From: Neptuniibacter caesariensis
GTDB lineage: Bacteria > Pseudomonadota > Gammaproteobacteria > Pseudomonadales > Balneatricaceae
Assembly: GCF_000153345.1 (NCBI RefSeq)
Contig: NZ_CH724127.1
Span: 714,462 to 778,461, forward strand
Direction of reading: 5' to 3'
DNA length: 64,000 nt
Below are positions 52,800-61,913 of the stretch, piece by piece. The notes beneath the pieces were generated by a model. It was not told the origin of the DNA and did not search any database. It saw only the letters and a program-made list of their open reading frames with translations. Both the position numbers and the translations under genes were made by a program. Position 1 is the stretch's first letter. Every line of letters starts with the position of its first letter.

Positions 52800-53693
52800 A
52801 TGTCCAATAACCTGTCTGCCGGTGCTCGTTTCCGTAAAGCACTTGCTGAAGCAAACCCACTTCAGATCGTAGGTACCACAAACGCATATCACGCAATGAT
52901 GGCCGAGCGTGTTGGTCACCAGGCTATTTACTTGTCTGGCGGCGGTGTAGCAAACCACTCTTACGGTCTGCCGGATCTGGGTATGACTTCTATGAACGAC
53001 GTTCTGGCTGATGTTAGCCGTATCACCAGCGCAGTAGAAACTCCGCTGATGGTTGATATCGATACAGGTTGGGGCGGTGCATTCAACATCTCTCGTACAG
53101 TTAAAGAGATGATCAAAGCAGGCGCTGCTGCGGTTCATATTGAAGACCAGGTAGCTCAGAAGCGTTGTGGTCACCGTCCTAATAAAGAGATCGTTTCTCT
53201 GCAGGAGATGGTTGATCGCGTTAAAGCCGCTGTAGATGCAAAAACTGACGACGACTTTTTCGTAATGGCACGTACTGATGCATTCCAGATGGAAGGTCTG
53301 AACGCTGCGGTTGAACGTGCACAGGCATGTCTGGAAGCGGGTGCGGATGGCATCTTCGCTGAAGCAGTTCACACTCTGGATGACTACAAAGCATTTTCTG
53401 ATGGGATCAATGGTGCGCACCTGCTGGCAAACATCACTGAGTTTGGTGCGACTCCACTATTCAACACTAAAGAGCTGGCTGAAAACGGCGCAACCATGGT
53501 GCTTTACCCACTGTCTGCGTTCCGTGCTGCAAACAAAGCTGCTCTGAATGTATACGAAGCTCTGCTACGTGACGGCGACCAGAAAGCGGTTGTTGATACG
53601 ATGCAGACACGTATGGAACTTTACGATTTCTTGAACTACCACGACTTCGAACAGAAGTTGGATGCGCTTTTTGCTGAAGGCAAAAACAAGTAA
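52800..53693 (+). CDS. prpB: 2-methylisocitrate lyase
   Basis: PrpB splits 2-methylisocitrate into pyruvate and succinate, the last step of the methylcitrate cycle for propionate. The 297-residue protein has the KRCGHRPNK active-site loop (near residue 121) of the isocitrate-lyase superfamily. I chose ATG 52800, with AGAGGTG before it. It is second in the cluster. Confidence 0.95.
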   Translation: MSNNLSAGARFRKALAEANPLQIVGTTNAYHAMMAERVGHQAIYLSGGGVANHSYGLPDLGMTSMNDVLADVSRITSAVETPLMVDIDTGWGGAFNISRTVKEMIKAGAAAVHIEDQVAQKRCGHRPNKEIVSLQEMVDRVKAAVDAKTDDDFFVMARTDAFQMEGLNAAVERAQACLEAGADGIFAEAVHTLDDYKAFSDGINGAHLLANITEFGATPLFNTKELAENGATMVLYPLSAFRAANKAALNVYEALLRDGDQKAVVDTMQTRMELYDFLNYHDFEQKLDALFAEGKNK

Positions 53694-53771
53694 TAGTTAC
53701 AACAGTTAAAACATTAATCGATTAAAAAGTGGGCCGTTAGAGCCCACACAGATAGGAAACAGGAGCACATT

Positions 53772-54899
53772 ATGGTCGACAAAAAACTGAGCGGTGCAGG
53801 TCTTCGTGGTCAGTCCGCAGGTGAAACCGCACTGTGCACCGTAGGTAAAACAGGCGCAGGTCTGACCTACCGTGGTTACGATATTAAAGAACTGGCTGAT
53901 AAAGCACAGTTTGAAGAAGTTGCATATCTGCTGCTTTACGGAAAGCTACCTAACCAGGCTGAACTAGATGCTTACAAAGCTAAGCTGAAAAGCCTGCGTG
54001 GTCTGCCAGAAGCACTGAAAACTGTTCTGGAACAGATTCCTGCAGAAGCACACCCAATGGATGTTATGCGTACGGGTTGTTCAATGCTGGGTAACCTGGA
54101 AGAAGAGAAAGATTTCTCTGAGCAGCACGATCACATTGATCGCATGCTGGCCATCTTCCCAGGCATGATCAACTACTGGTACAACTTCAGCCACAATGGT
54201 GTGCGCGTTAATGTTGAAACTGACGCAGACTCTATTGCTGAGCAGTTCCTGTGGACTCTGCACAACGAAAAGCCAGAGCCATTGCATGTTGAAGTAATGC
54301 ACGCTTCTCTGATTCTTTATGCAGAGCATGAGTTCAACGCATCGACGTTCACTGCACGTGTATGTGCTTCTACACTGTCTGATATTCACAGCTGTGTAAC
54401 CGGTGCGATTGGTTCCCTGCGTGGTCCTTTGCACGGTGGTGCGAACGAAGCGGCTATGGACATGATCGAACAGTGGAAATCTGCTGATGAAGCAGAAGCT
54501 GCGATCATGGGTATGCTTGAGCGTAAAGATAAGATCATGGGCTTTGGTCACGCGATCTACCGTGAGTCTGACCCACGTAATGCGATCATCAAAGAATGGT
54601 CAAAGAAACTGTCTGCACAGGTTGGTGATACTCACCTGTACGCGGTTTCTGAGCGTGTTGAAGCAGTGATGTGGCGTGAGAAGAAACTGTTCTGTAATGC
54701 TGACTTCTTCCATGCCTCTGCATACAACTTCATGGGTATCCCAACGAAGCTGTTTACGCCTATTTTCGTTTGTTCTCGTGCGGCAGGTTGGACTGCTCAC
54801 GTTATGGAACAGCGCGCTAACAACCGTATCATTCGTCCTTCTGCTGACTACACTGGTCCAGAATCGGCTGAATGGGTTGCTATCGAAGATCGTCCATAA
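53772..54899 (+). CDS. prpC: 2-methylcitrate synthase
   Basis: PrpC condenses propionyl-CoA with oxaloacetate. The 375-residue protein has the short citrate-synthase fold: GPLHGGANEAAMDM and GFGHAIYRESDPRN carry the catalytic histidines, and the Asp is near FFHASAYNFMGIP. Its length and cluster position separate it from the housekeeping citrate synthase. It follows prpB after 78 bases. Confidence 0.95.
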   Translation: MVDKKLSGAGLRGQSAGETALCTVGKTGAGLTYRGYDIKELADKAQFEEVAYLLLYGKLPNQAELDAYKAKLKSLRGLPEALKTVLEQIPAEAHPMDVMRTGCSMLGNLEEEKDFSEQHDHIDRMLAIFPGMINYWYNFSHNGVRVNVETDADSIAEQFLWTLHNEKPEPLHVEVMHASLILYAEHEFNASTFTARVCASTLSDIHSCVTGAIGSLRGPLHGGANEAAMDMIEQWKSADEAEAAIMGMLERKDKIMGFGHAIYRESDPRNAIIKEWSKKLSAQVGDTHLYAVSERVEAVMWREKKLFCNADFFHASAYNFMGIPTKLFTPIFVCSRAAGWTAHVMEQRANNRIIRPSADYTGPESAEWVAIEDRP

Positions 54900-55025
54900 G
54901 TGACGACGCCAGACGGCGGCCTATTTTTCCTAGGTGGGTCGCTGTCCTGATTTTTGAATAATAAAAAGCTGAGAGATTAGCTTTACCGATTCCTCTCGGC
55001 CTGATTAAACCTGACAGGTTGTGCC

Positions 55026-57629
55026 ATGAACACTTTATACCGCAAGCCTTTACCAGGTGCCTCTGTTGATTTCTTTGATACCCGCGCGGCGATTGAAGAT
55101 ATCCAGCCAGGTGCTTACGCTAAGCTGCCATACACGTCTCGTGTACTTGCTGAGCAGCTAGTTCGTCGTTGTGAGCCTGAAGCGCTTACCGACTCTCTGA
55201 AACAGTTAATTGAAACTAAACGTACACTGGATTTCCCTTGGTACCCAGCGCGTGTTGTATGTCATGACATCCTTGGTCAGACTGCACTGGTTGACCTGGC
55301 GGGTCTGCGTGATGCGATTGCTGATCAGGGCGGTGACCCTGCAGCGGTTAACCCGGTTGTACCAACACAGCTGATCGTTGACCACTCTCTGGCTGTTGAA
55401 GCGCCAGGTTTTGATCCAGATGCATTTGAGAAAAACCGTGCGATTGAAGACCGTCGTAACGACGACCGTTTCCACTTTATCGACTGGTGTAAAACTGCGT
55501 TTGATAACGTAGATGTTATCCCTGCCGGTAACGGCATCATGCACCAGATCAACCTGGAGAAGATGTCTCCGGTTATCCAGAACCGTGACGGTGTAGCGTA
55601 CCCGGACACTTGTGTCGGTACTGACTCGCACACACCACACGTTGATGCGCTGGGTGTAATCGCAATCGGTGTAGGTGGTCTGGAAGCTGAAACAGTTATG
55701 CTGGGTCTGCCATCAATGATGCGTCTTCCAGATATCGTAGGTGTTAAGATCGTTGGCGAACGTCAGCCTGGTATCACTGCGACAGATATCGCATTGGCGA
55801 TGACCGAGTTCCTGCGTAACGAGAAAGTTGTTTCTTCTTACCTTGAGTTCTTCGGCCCAGGTGCTGCGACACTGTCTATCGGTGACCGTGCGACGTTGTC
55901 TAATATGACACCTGAATACGGCGCGTCTGCGGGTATGTTCTACATCGATGAACAGACTATCGATTACTTGAAGCTGACTGGCCGTGAACCTGAGCAGGTT
56001 GCTCTGGTTGAGCAGTATGCTAAAGAGACAGGCCTATGGGCGACTGATCTTGAAACAGCTGAGTACGAGCGTGTACTGGAGTTTGATCTGTCTTCGGTTG
56101 GCCGTAACATGGCAGGCCCATCTAACCCACATCGTCGTCTGCCGACGACTGCGCTGAACGAGCGTGGTATTGCGGGTGCAGATATGCTGGAAGCTGCGAA
56201 AGCAGAAGAAGCGGATGGCCTGATGCCAGATGGTGCAGTCATCATTGCTGCCATTACGTCTTGTACAAACACATCTAACCCACGCAACGTTGTAGCGGCT
56301 GGCCTTGTGGCTAAGAAAGCTAACGAGCTGGGTCTGGTTCGTAAGCCTTGGGTTAAAACGTCTTTTGCTCCAGGTTCGAAAGTTGCAAAACTGTATCTGG
56401 AAGAAGCGGGTCTTCTGCCAGAACTGGAAAAACTGGGCTTCGGTATCGTTGCTTACGCATGTACGACTTGTAACGGTATGTCCGGTGCACTGGATCCAGT
56501 CATCGAAAAAGAAGTGGTTGATCGTGACCTGTACGCGACAGCAGTACTGTCCGGTAACCGTAACTTTGACGGTCGTATCCACCCACACGCTAAGCAGGCG
56601 TTCCTGGCTTCACCACCACTGGTTGTCGCTTACGCGATTGCAGGTACCGTTCGTTTTGACATTGAAAATGACGTACTGGCAGTGGTTGATGGTAAAGAGA
56701 TCACGCTGAAAGATCTGTGGCCATCTGACGAAGAGATCGATGCAATTGTTGCTAAGGCGGTTAAGCCTGAGCAGTTTAACCAGATCTACATCCCAATGTT
56801 TGATCTGGGTGACGTAGAGCGTGCTGAAAGCCCACTTTACGACTGGCGCCCAATGTCTACCTATATCCGTCGTCCTCCATACTGGGAAGGCGCATTGGCA
56901 GGCGAGCGTACTATGAAAGGTATGCGTCCACTGGCGGTACTGGGTGACAACATCACAACTGACCACCTGTCGCCATCTAACGCAATCCAGGCGAGCTCAG
57001 CTGCAGGTGAATACTGCGCGAAAATGGGTCTGCCGGAAGAGGATTTCAACTCTTACGCGACACACCGTGGTGACCACCTGACAGCACAGCGTGCTACGTT
57101 CGCTAACCCGAAACTGCTTAACGAGATGTGCCGTGATGAAAGCGGTGAGATCAAGCAGGGTTCTCTGGCACGTATTGAGCCAGAAGGCACTGAAAGCCGT
57201 ATGTGGGAAGCGATTGAAACCTACATGGAGCGTAAGCAGAACCTGATTATCGTTGCAGGTGCTGATTACGGTCAGGGCTCTTCACGTGACTGGGCTGCAA
57301 AAGGTGTTCGCCTTGCAGGTGTTGAAACAATCGTGGCTGAAGGCTTCGAACGTATTCACCGTACTAACCTGGTGGGTATGGGTGTACTACCTGTGCAGTT
57401 TAAAGACGGCGAAACTCGTCACACTTACAACATCGATGGTACGGAAACGTTCGACATCGTTGGTGAGATCTCACCACGTTGCGATCTGACTCTGATCATC
57501 AACCGCGCTAACGGCGAGAAGGTAGAAGTACCAGTAACTTGCCGTCTGGATACTGCTGCTGAGGTACATGTGTACAACGCGGGCGGTGTACTGCAGCGTT
57601 TCGCTAAAGATTTCCTGGAAGGGAATTAA
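55026..57629 (+). CDS. acnD: Fe/S-dependent 2-methylisocitrate dehydratase
   Basis: AcnD dehydrates methylcitrate to the cis/trans 2-methylaconitate that PrpF isomerises. The 867-residue protein is an aconitase-type enzyme; the cluster cysteines are in ITSCTNTSNP (near 418) and ACTTCNG (near 480), and GADYGQGSSRDWAAKG is the C-terminal substrate loop. AcnD with PrpF replaces PrpD in this lineage, as in Shewanella. 126 bases separate it from prpC. Confidence 0.95.
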   Translation: MNTLYRKPLPGASVDFFDTRAAIEDIQPGAYAKLPYTSRVLAEQLVRRCEPEALTDSLKQLIETKRTLDFPWYPARVVCHDILGQTALVDLAGLRDAIADQGGDPAAVNPVVPTQLIVDHSLAVEAPGFDPDAFEKNRAIEDRRNDDRFHFIDWCKTAFDNVDVIPAGNGIMHQINLEKMSPVIQNRDGVAYPDTCVGTDSHTPHVDALGVIAIGVGGLEAETVMLGLPSMMRLPDIVGVKIVGERQPGITATDIALAMTEFLRNEKVVSSYLEFFGPGAATLSIGDRATLSNMTPEYGASAGMFYIDEQTIDYLKLTGREPEQVALVEQYAKETGLWATDLETAEYERVLEFDLSSVGRNMAGPSNPHRRLPTTALNERGIAGADMLEAAKAEEADGLMPDGAVIIAAITSCTNTSNPRNVVAAGLVAKKANELGLVRKPWVKTSFAPGSKVAKLYLEEAGLLPELEKLGFGIVAYACTTCNGMSGALDPVIEKEVVDRDLYATAVLSGNRNFDGRIHPHAKQAFLASPPLVVAYAIAGTVRFDIENDVLAVVDGKEITLKDLWPSDEEIDAIVAKAVKPEQFNQIYIPMFDLGDVERAESPLYDWRPMSTYIRRPPYWEGALAGERTMKGMRPLAVLGDNITTDHLSPSNAIQASSAAGEYCAKMGLPEEDFNSYATHRGDHLTAQRATFANPKLLNEMCRDESGEIKQGSLARIEPEGTESRMWEAIETYMERKQNLIIVAGADYGQGSSRDWAAKGVRLAGVETIVAEGFERIHRTNLVGMGVLPVQFKDGETRHTYNIDGTETFDIVGEISPRCDLTLIINRANGEKVEVPVTCRLDTAAEVHVYNAGGVLQRFAKDFLEGN

Positions 57630-57657
57630 TAGCGTACTGAACCGATAGGCGTTGTTT

Positions 57658-57698
57658 GCAAATCTCGGCTCTACAGGCTCACGTAGAGCTGAGATTTA
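57658..57698 (+). other. Strong hairpin between acnD and prpF
   Basis: AAATCTCGGCTCTAC and GTAGAGCTGAGATTT pair over 15 bases with one G-T wobble around an eight-base loop. Four As follow, and there is no U-tract, so it may stabilise or process mRNA or terminate weakly. Confidence 0.65.
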
Positions 57699-57882
57699 AA
57701 AAGTCGAGCAGGCAACGCCCATCACCTTTGAAAGCTTTTACTAACGATTACTGATCTGAATTGATCAGCCAGAGTAGAGAAACCGCCAAAGAGCGGATCT
57801 GACAGCTGAACAGTAATCGTCACTAAACGTTTTCTTAATCGTGGTTGTTTTGTTGTACCACACCCTAAGAAAGGATAGATAA

Positions 57883-59061
57883 ATGGCCCATGTACCACAG
57901 ATAAAAATCCCTGCGACCTACTATCGCGGCGGTACCAGTAAAGGTGTTTTCTTTCGTCGTCAGGACCTGCCAGAAGTTGCGCAGGAACCCGGTGAAGCAC
58001 GCGATAAAATTTTAATGCGCGTGATCGGAAGCCCAGACCCTTACGGTCAGCAGATTGACGGAATGGGCGGTGCGACTTCTAGTACCAGTAAGACGGTTAT
58101 TCTGGATAAGAGTTCTGAGCCAGATCACGATGTGGATTACCTGTTTGGTCAGGTTGCTATCAACAAAGCGTTCGTTGATTGGTCAGGTAACTGCGGTAAC
58201 CTGACTGCGGCAGTAGGTGCTTTTGCTATTAGTGGCGGTCTGGTAGACCCTGAGCGTATTCCTGAAAACGGCATCTGCACTGTGCGTATTTGGCAGAAGA
58301 ACATCAAAAAGACCATTATCGCGCATGTGCCAATCACCAACGGTGAAGTACAGGAAACCGGTGACTTCGAATTAGATGGAGTGACATTCCCGGCAGCTGA
58401 AGTCGTGATCGAATTCATGGATCCTGCTGATGGCGAGGGCTCTATGTTCCCGACTGGAAACCTGGTCGATGATATGGAAGTACCAGGCGTTGGTACTTTC
58501 AAAGCAACCTTTATCAATGCGGGTATCCCGACGATCTTCGTTAACGCTGAAGAGATCGGTTACAAAGGTACTGAGCTGCAAAAGGATATTAACGGTAACG
58601 CTGACGAATTAGCTCGCTTCGAAACCATGCGTGCCTATGGTGCGGTACAGATGGGCTTGATCAGTGACATCTCTGAAGCAGTTGCCCGTCAGCATACGCC
58701 TAAGATTGCTTTCGTAGCGCCTGCAACCGACTACGAAGCGTCTAGTGGTAAGCAGATCTCTGCGGGCGACATCGATGTGTGTGTACGTGCATTGTCTATG
58801 GGCAAACTACATCACGCGATGATGGGTACGGCTTCTGTAGCCATTGCAACGGCTGCTGCAGTTCCAGGCACGCTGGTTAACCTGGCAGCCGGTGGTGGTG
58901 AGCGTGAAGCAGTAACTTTCGGCCATCCATCAGGTACGCTCCGCGTAGGTGCGGCTGCGGAAGAGCAAAATGGTGACTGGACTGCGAAGAAGGCGGTCAT
59001 GAGTCGAAGTGCGCGCGTCATCATGGAAGGCAATCTGCGTATTCCAGGCGATAGTTTTTAA
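57883..59061 (+). CDS. prpF: 2-methylaconitate cis-trans isomerase
   Basis: PrpF converts trans-2-methylaconitate from AcnD into the cis form. The 392-residue protein begins with IPATYYRGGTSKGVFFR and has GNCGNLTAAVGAFA and SAGDIDVCVRALSMGKLHHA, all PrpF family patterns. AAAGGATAGATAA is the ribosome-binding site. It is the last gene of the prp cluster, followed by a terminator. Confidence 0.94.
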   Translation: MAHVPQIKIPATYYRGGTSKGVFFRRQDLPEVAQEPGEARDKILMRVIGSPDPYGQQIDGMGGATSSTSKTVILDKSSEPDHDVDYLFGQVAINKAFVDWSGNCGNLTAAVGAFAISGGLVDPERIPENGICTVRIWQKNIKKTIIAHVPITNGEVQETGDFELDGVTFPAAEVVIEFMDPADGEGSMFPTGNLVDDMEVPGVGTFKATFINAGIPTIFVNAEEIGYKGTELQKDINGNADELARFETMRAYGAVQMGLISDISEAVARQHTPKIAFVAPATDYEASSGKQISAGDIDVCVRALSMGKLHHAMMGTASVAIATAAAVPGTLVNLAAGGGEREAVTFGHPSGTLRVGAAAEEQNGDWTAKKAVMSRSARVIMEGNLRIPGDSF

Positions 59062-59131
59062 ATCTGTTGTAAAGTTGGAGAGCGAAAGGCGGGTTAGTTT
59101 ACCTATCAGAGCTGACTTGCTGTTCTTCCTT

Positions 59132-59164
59132 AAACCCCACGCTGCAAAGCGTGGGTTTTTTTTG
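59132..59164 (+). terminator. Rho-independent terminator of the prp cluster
   Basis: AAACCCCACGCT and AGCGTGGGTTT pair across a short loop (GCAA), followed by eight Ts. Confidence 0.9.
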
Positions 59165-59236
59165 TCTGTTTGAGCGGGAAGGCGGTTAAAGCCAGCCGAA
59201 ACTTGCCGCACTTAGCCGCATTCCACAGCCTTTTCT

Positions 59237-59311
59237 CTAGCTGCGCAGCAGCGTCCTCTAGGCACAGCCGTCCTTTAAGCGAAGCGATCTCTAGCCGCGC
59301 AGCGGCGTCCT
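59237..59311 (-). repeat. CTAG-headed mini-repeat array, copy 2
   Basis: Units at 59237-59257, 59258-59274 (CTAGGCACAGCCGTCCT), 59275-59290 and 59291-59311 are head-to-tail. Two hold the palindromes GCTGC-GCA-GCAGC and GCCGC-GCA-GCGGC, which differ by a paired base change. They lie at the 3' end of a minus-strand gene, as at 34134-34224. Confidence 0.75.
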
Positions 59312-59322
59312 GCCTTTACCCT

Positions 59323-59982
59323 CTAATCCCACCAAAAATACCAGCAGTCGTGGTTGATCAGCACTTCAGCCAGTTTTGCGACGGTTTCTACACCTTGTTC
59401 AACGATATCCGGGCAGTAAAGGTATTGCTCCCAGGCGAGTGCCATCGCTTCCTCCTGAGTTTTTGGCGGCTTGGTGATGTAAGCTTCGATTACATCATTA
59501 CTGACGCCGACTATTTTTGCGCCATATTTTAGTTGCCAGTGCTTCCAGATGGCGCAATGTACATCTGGGGAGGGGCAGTGGTTCCAGCCACCAAATTTGA
59601 AGTGCGCAGGAATTTTCCAGCTGCTATCGGTTTTGATCTTTACCCCAAGAAGGTTGTCCACGGCTTCGCCCGTAACGAAATCTGTTGCCAGGTTAAAGCC
59701 TTGTTTGTCGTTTGATTCGGATTTCCATTCACCGCTGATTTCACTGAGATTAATCGCTTCTTCAGCTTCCAACTCAAGGCGTTTTTCCTTGAGCCAAAGC
59801 TCGACCTTAACTTTGGCTGCTGAGCGGATGATATCTTTTGGCGACTGAGGAGCATCAAGCAGGTGTTCCTCTATGTAGGATTTATCCTCATCTGTTCCGC
59901 ATACCACCAGTTTGTTGTCTTTGCTGCTTGCCTTGATCGCTTTAGTAAAGGCGTCAGCCGGGTTGAGATTGACGAATTTCAT
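59323..59982 (-). CDS. DUF4253-like protein
   Basis: This 219-residue protein has the C-terminal DUF4253 pattern: FGGWNHCPSPDVHCAIWKHW, AKIVGVSNDVIEAYI and AWEQYLYCPDIVEQGVE, ending WYFWWD. The N-terminal third is unrelated to that family and unassigned. Function unknown. It lies 20 bases after the tetR gene's stop on the same strand, so they may share a transcript. Confidence 0.85.
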   Translation of the reverse strand: MKFVNLNPADAFTKAIKASSKDNKLVVCGTDEDKSYIEEHLLDAPQSPKDIIRSAAKVKVELWLKEKRLELEAEEAINLSEISGEWKSESNDKQGFNLATDFVTGEAVDNLLGVKIKTDSSWKIPAHFKFGGWNHCPSPDVHCAIWKHWQLKYGAKIVGVSNDVIEAYITKPPKTQEEAMALAWEQYLYCPDIVEQGVETVAKLAEVLINHDCWYFWWD

Positions 59983-60002
59983 GGTTGTTTCCTAAGGAAG
60001 TA

Positions 60003-60614
60003 TTAGTGCTGGTAGTAATTAAGGAACATGGCTGCTGACTCATCGGCAAGATGCTGACGTTCAGCCAGTGAAGGTATCGCTTCAACCTGGAGTAGCTGCG
60101 GCCAGAAGCAATTGCCTTTTATCAGGCTATGTAGCTGATTGATGGCGAAAGAGGGATCTATTTTCTTGAGGTGTCCATTATCAATCGCGGTTTCCAGCCA
60201 CCGGTATAGGGCAGTTTCTGTTTTATCGAAGCGGCTTAGTTCAGCCTGCAGGGCTTCAGGGTGATAGAAGTAGTGGCCTATAGCTACACGGGCAAGATCC
60301 AGATATTCCGTGCTGCAGACAACATTCATCTCTGCCTGGAGTAGAGACGATAGCTGAGTTTGAAGGTCGCCTTCCGCATCAAAGTTAAGTTCGATCGACT
60401 GGGTGGCTTGCTTCCATAGATCAGCTACCAGATGAATCACCAGGGCTTCTTTGGAAGTGAAATGATTGTATACCGTGCGCTTTGATACCTGGGCGCGTGC
60501 GGCAAGCTGATCCATGCTGGTGCCTTGTACTCCGTTCTCCTGAAAGGATTCTTTGGCTGCATCGAGTATAGCTTTGCGCTTTAACTCGCTGCGGGACAGC
60601 TTCTTCTCGGCCAT
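60003..60614 (-). CDS. TetR family transcriptional regulator
   Basis: This 203-residue protein has the N-terminal helix-turn-helix (MDQLAARAQVSKRTVYNHF) and a helical effector domain of the C-terminal TetR type (FWPQLLQVEA near the end). I chose ATG 60614; a TTG at 60623 would add three residues. It is divergent from the metallo-hydrolase gene, and two dyads in the spacer are probably its sites. Confidence 0.9.
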   Translation of the reverse strand: MAEKKLSRSELKRKAILDAAKESFQENGVQGTSMDQLAARAQVSKRTVYNHFTSKEALVIHLVADLWKQATQSIELNFDAEGDLQTQLSSLLQAEMNVVCSTEYLDLARVAIGHYFYHPEALQAELSRFDKTETALYRWLETAIDNGHLKKIDPSFAINQLHSLIKGNCFWPQLLQVEAIPSLAERQHLADESAAMFLNYYQH

Positions 60615-60642
60615 AGATGGCAATCCTGCATTGTTAAGAAAG

Positions 60643-60706
60643 GTAAATTATACACCGAATAGTTTACTTATTGATAAAATTATATAAACTGCACCGTGTA
60701 GTTTAC
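60643..60706. promoter_or_regulatory. Two TetR-type operator dyads
   Basis: Dyad 1 (60643-60667) and dyad 2 (60684-60706) follow the pattern TAAACTRYACCGYRTAGTTTA; the half-sites match at 8 and 9 of 11 positions. They lie in the 109-base divergent spacer between the tetR and metallo-hydrolase genes, so both may be repressed together. Confidence 0.65.
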
Positions 60707-60723
60707 TTTGTGTGTGGTAAATC

Positions 60724-61845
60724 ATGAAAATCGTTTTTAAATGTGTGTCGGTTATTGCGGGGGTGGTTATTATGGCATCGGTATTTGGATCGGGGTGTGC
60801 AACGAAATCTGAGAAACAGGTAGGCCATGGTGGCGCTGATATGGAGAAAGGTAAGTTTCTAAACACCGAGCTTCGTTATGAAAACTCTTTCAGCAAAATT
60901 ATGGATATTAGCTGGGAGTATATGCGTGCCAAGCGTGCAGAGCCGCAGCCACAAGTCGAGTTACCGGTGAATCAGATAACAGCGGATCAGTTGAAGCAGG
61001 TTGAATCGCCTGTTTTGTATAGGCTCGGCCACTCAAGTGTCTTAATTAGGCTGGATGGTGACTTCTTTTTAACGGATCCCGTGTTCAGCGAGCGCAGCTC
61101 ACCGGTGCAGTGGGCAGGACCAAAACGATTTCATGATACGCCTCTGGTTATAGAAGATCTGCCACCGCTTAAAGCGGTTGTGATTAGCCATGACCACTAC
61201 GATCACCTTGATAAGGACACCGTTAAAAAATTAAGTGATAAAGCTGAATGGTTTGTGACGCCATTAAAGGTAGGGCAGCGCCTGATTGATTGGGGCCTGG
61301 ATCCAAAGAAAGTGATCGAGAAAGATTGGTGGCAGTCAGTGCAGCTAGGTTCTGTGAAGCTCATAGCAACTCCAGCACAGCATTTTTCTGGACGTGGCAT
61401 GTTCGATAAGGATGAAACTCTTTGGGCTAGCTGGGTGATCCAGGGGGAGCAAGCGAATCTCTTCTTCAGTGGGGACTCAGGTTACTTTTCAGGTTTTAAA
61501 GAGATTGGTGAACGTTACGGGCCTTTTGATATCACTATGATTGAAACCGGCGCCTATAACGAAATGTGGTCTGAAATTCATATGCTTCCAGAGCAAAGTG
61601 TTCAGGCGCACCTCGATCTAAAAGGTCGGGCGATGTTACCTATTCACAACAGTACCTTTGATCTGGCACTGCATGACTGGTACGAGCCTTTGGAGAGAGT
61701 GAGCGCGGCTGCTGAACTCAATCAGGTGCGCCTTCTTACGCCGATAATGGGTGAGCAGGTTTCTATCACCAAACCGGCTCAGTCAATCGCATGGTGGTTG
61801 GAGTTAGTTGATCAGCCTGGAGAGGCAAGCCTTGTTGCTAACTAA
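60724..61845 (+). CDS. Metallo-beta-lactamase fold hydrolase (UlaG/NAPE-PLD-like), exported
   Basis: This 373-residue protein has a hydrophobic N-terminal signal with a lipoprotein-like cysteine (SGCATKS near residue 23), though the lipobox is poor. The metal-binding motif HDHYDHLD lies near residues 156-163, and further ligands are in HFSGRG (near 219), SGDSGY (near 249) and HMLPE/IHNSTFD (near 291 and 306). The UlaG/NAPE-PLD branch acts on phosphoesters or lipids; substrate unknown. It is controlled by the divergent tetR gene by inference. Confidence 0.85.
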   Translation: MKIVFKCVSVIAGVVIMASVFGSGCATKSEKQVGHGGADMEKGKFLNTELRYENSFSKIMDISWEYMRAKRAEPQPQVELPVNQITADQLKQVESPVLYRLGHSSVLIRLDGDFFLTDPVFSERSSPVQWAGPKRFHDTPLVIEDLPPLKAVVISHDHYDHLDKDTVKKLSDKAEWFVTPLKVGQRLIDWGLDPKKVIEKDWWQSVQLGSVKLIATPAQHFSGRGMFDKDETLWASWVIQGEQANLFFSGDSGYFSGFKEIGERYGPFDITMIETGAYNEMWSEIHMLPEQSVQAHLDLKGRAMLPIHNSTFDLALHDWYEPLERVSAAAELNQVRLLTPIMGEQVSITKPAQSIAWWLELVDQPGEASLVAN

Positions 61846-61913
61846 GAAGCAGATTTGACCTGCGCGTTAAATGAATAATACTGACTTAGATACTATTTAA
61901 CTGAGGCAGGTCG

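Noticed and set aside
56034..56588. 184-codon minus-strand frame opposite acnD
   Set aside because: No recognisable protein pattern; explained by codon bias of acnD.
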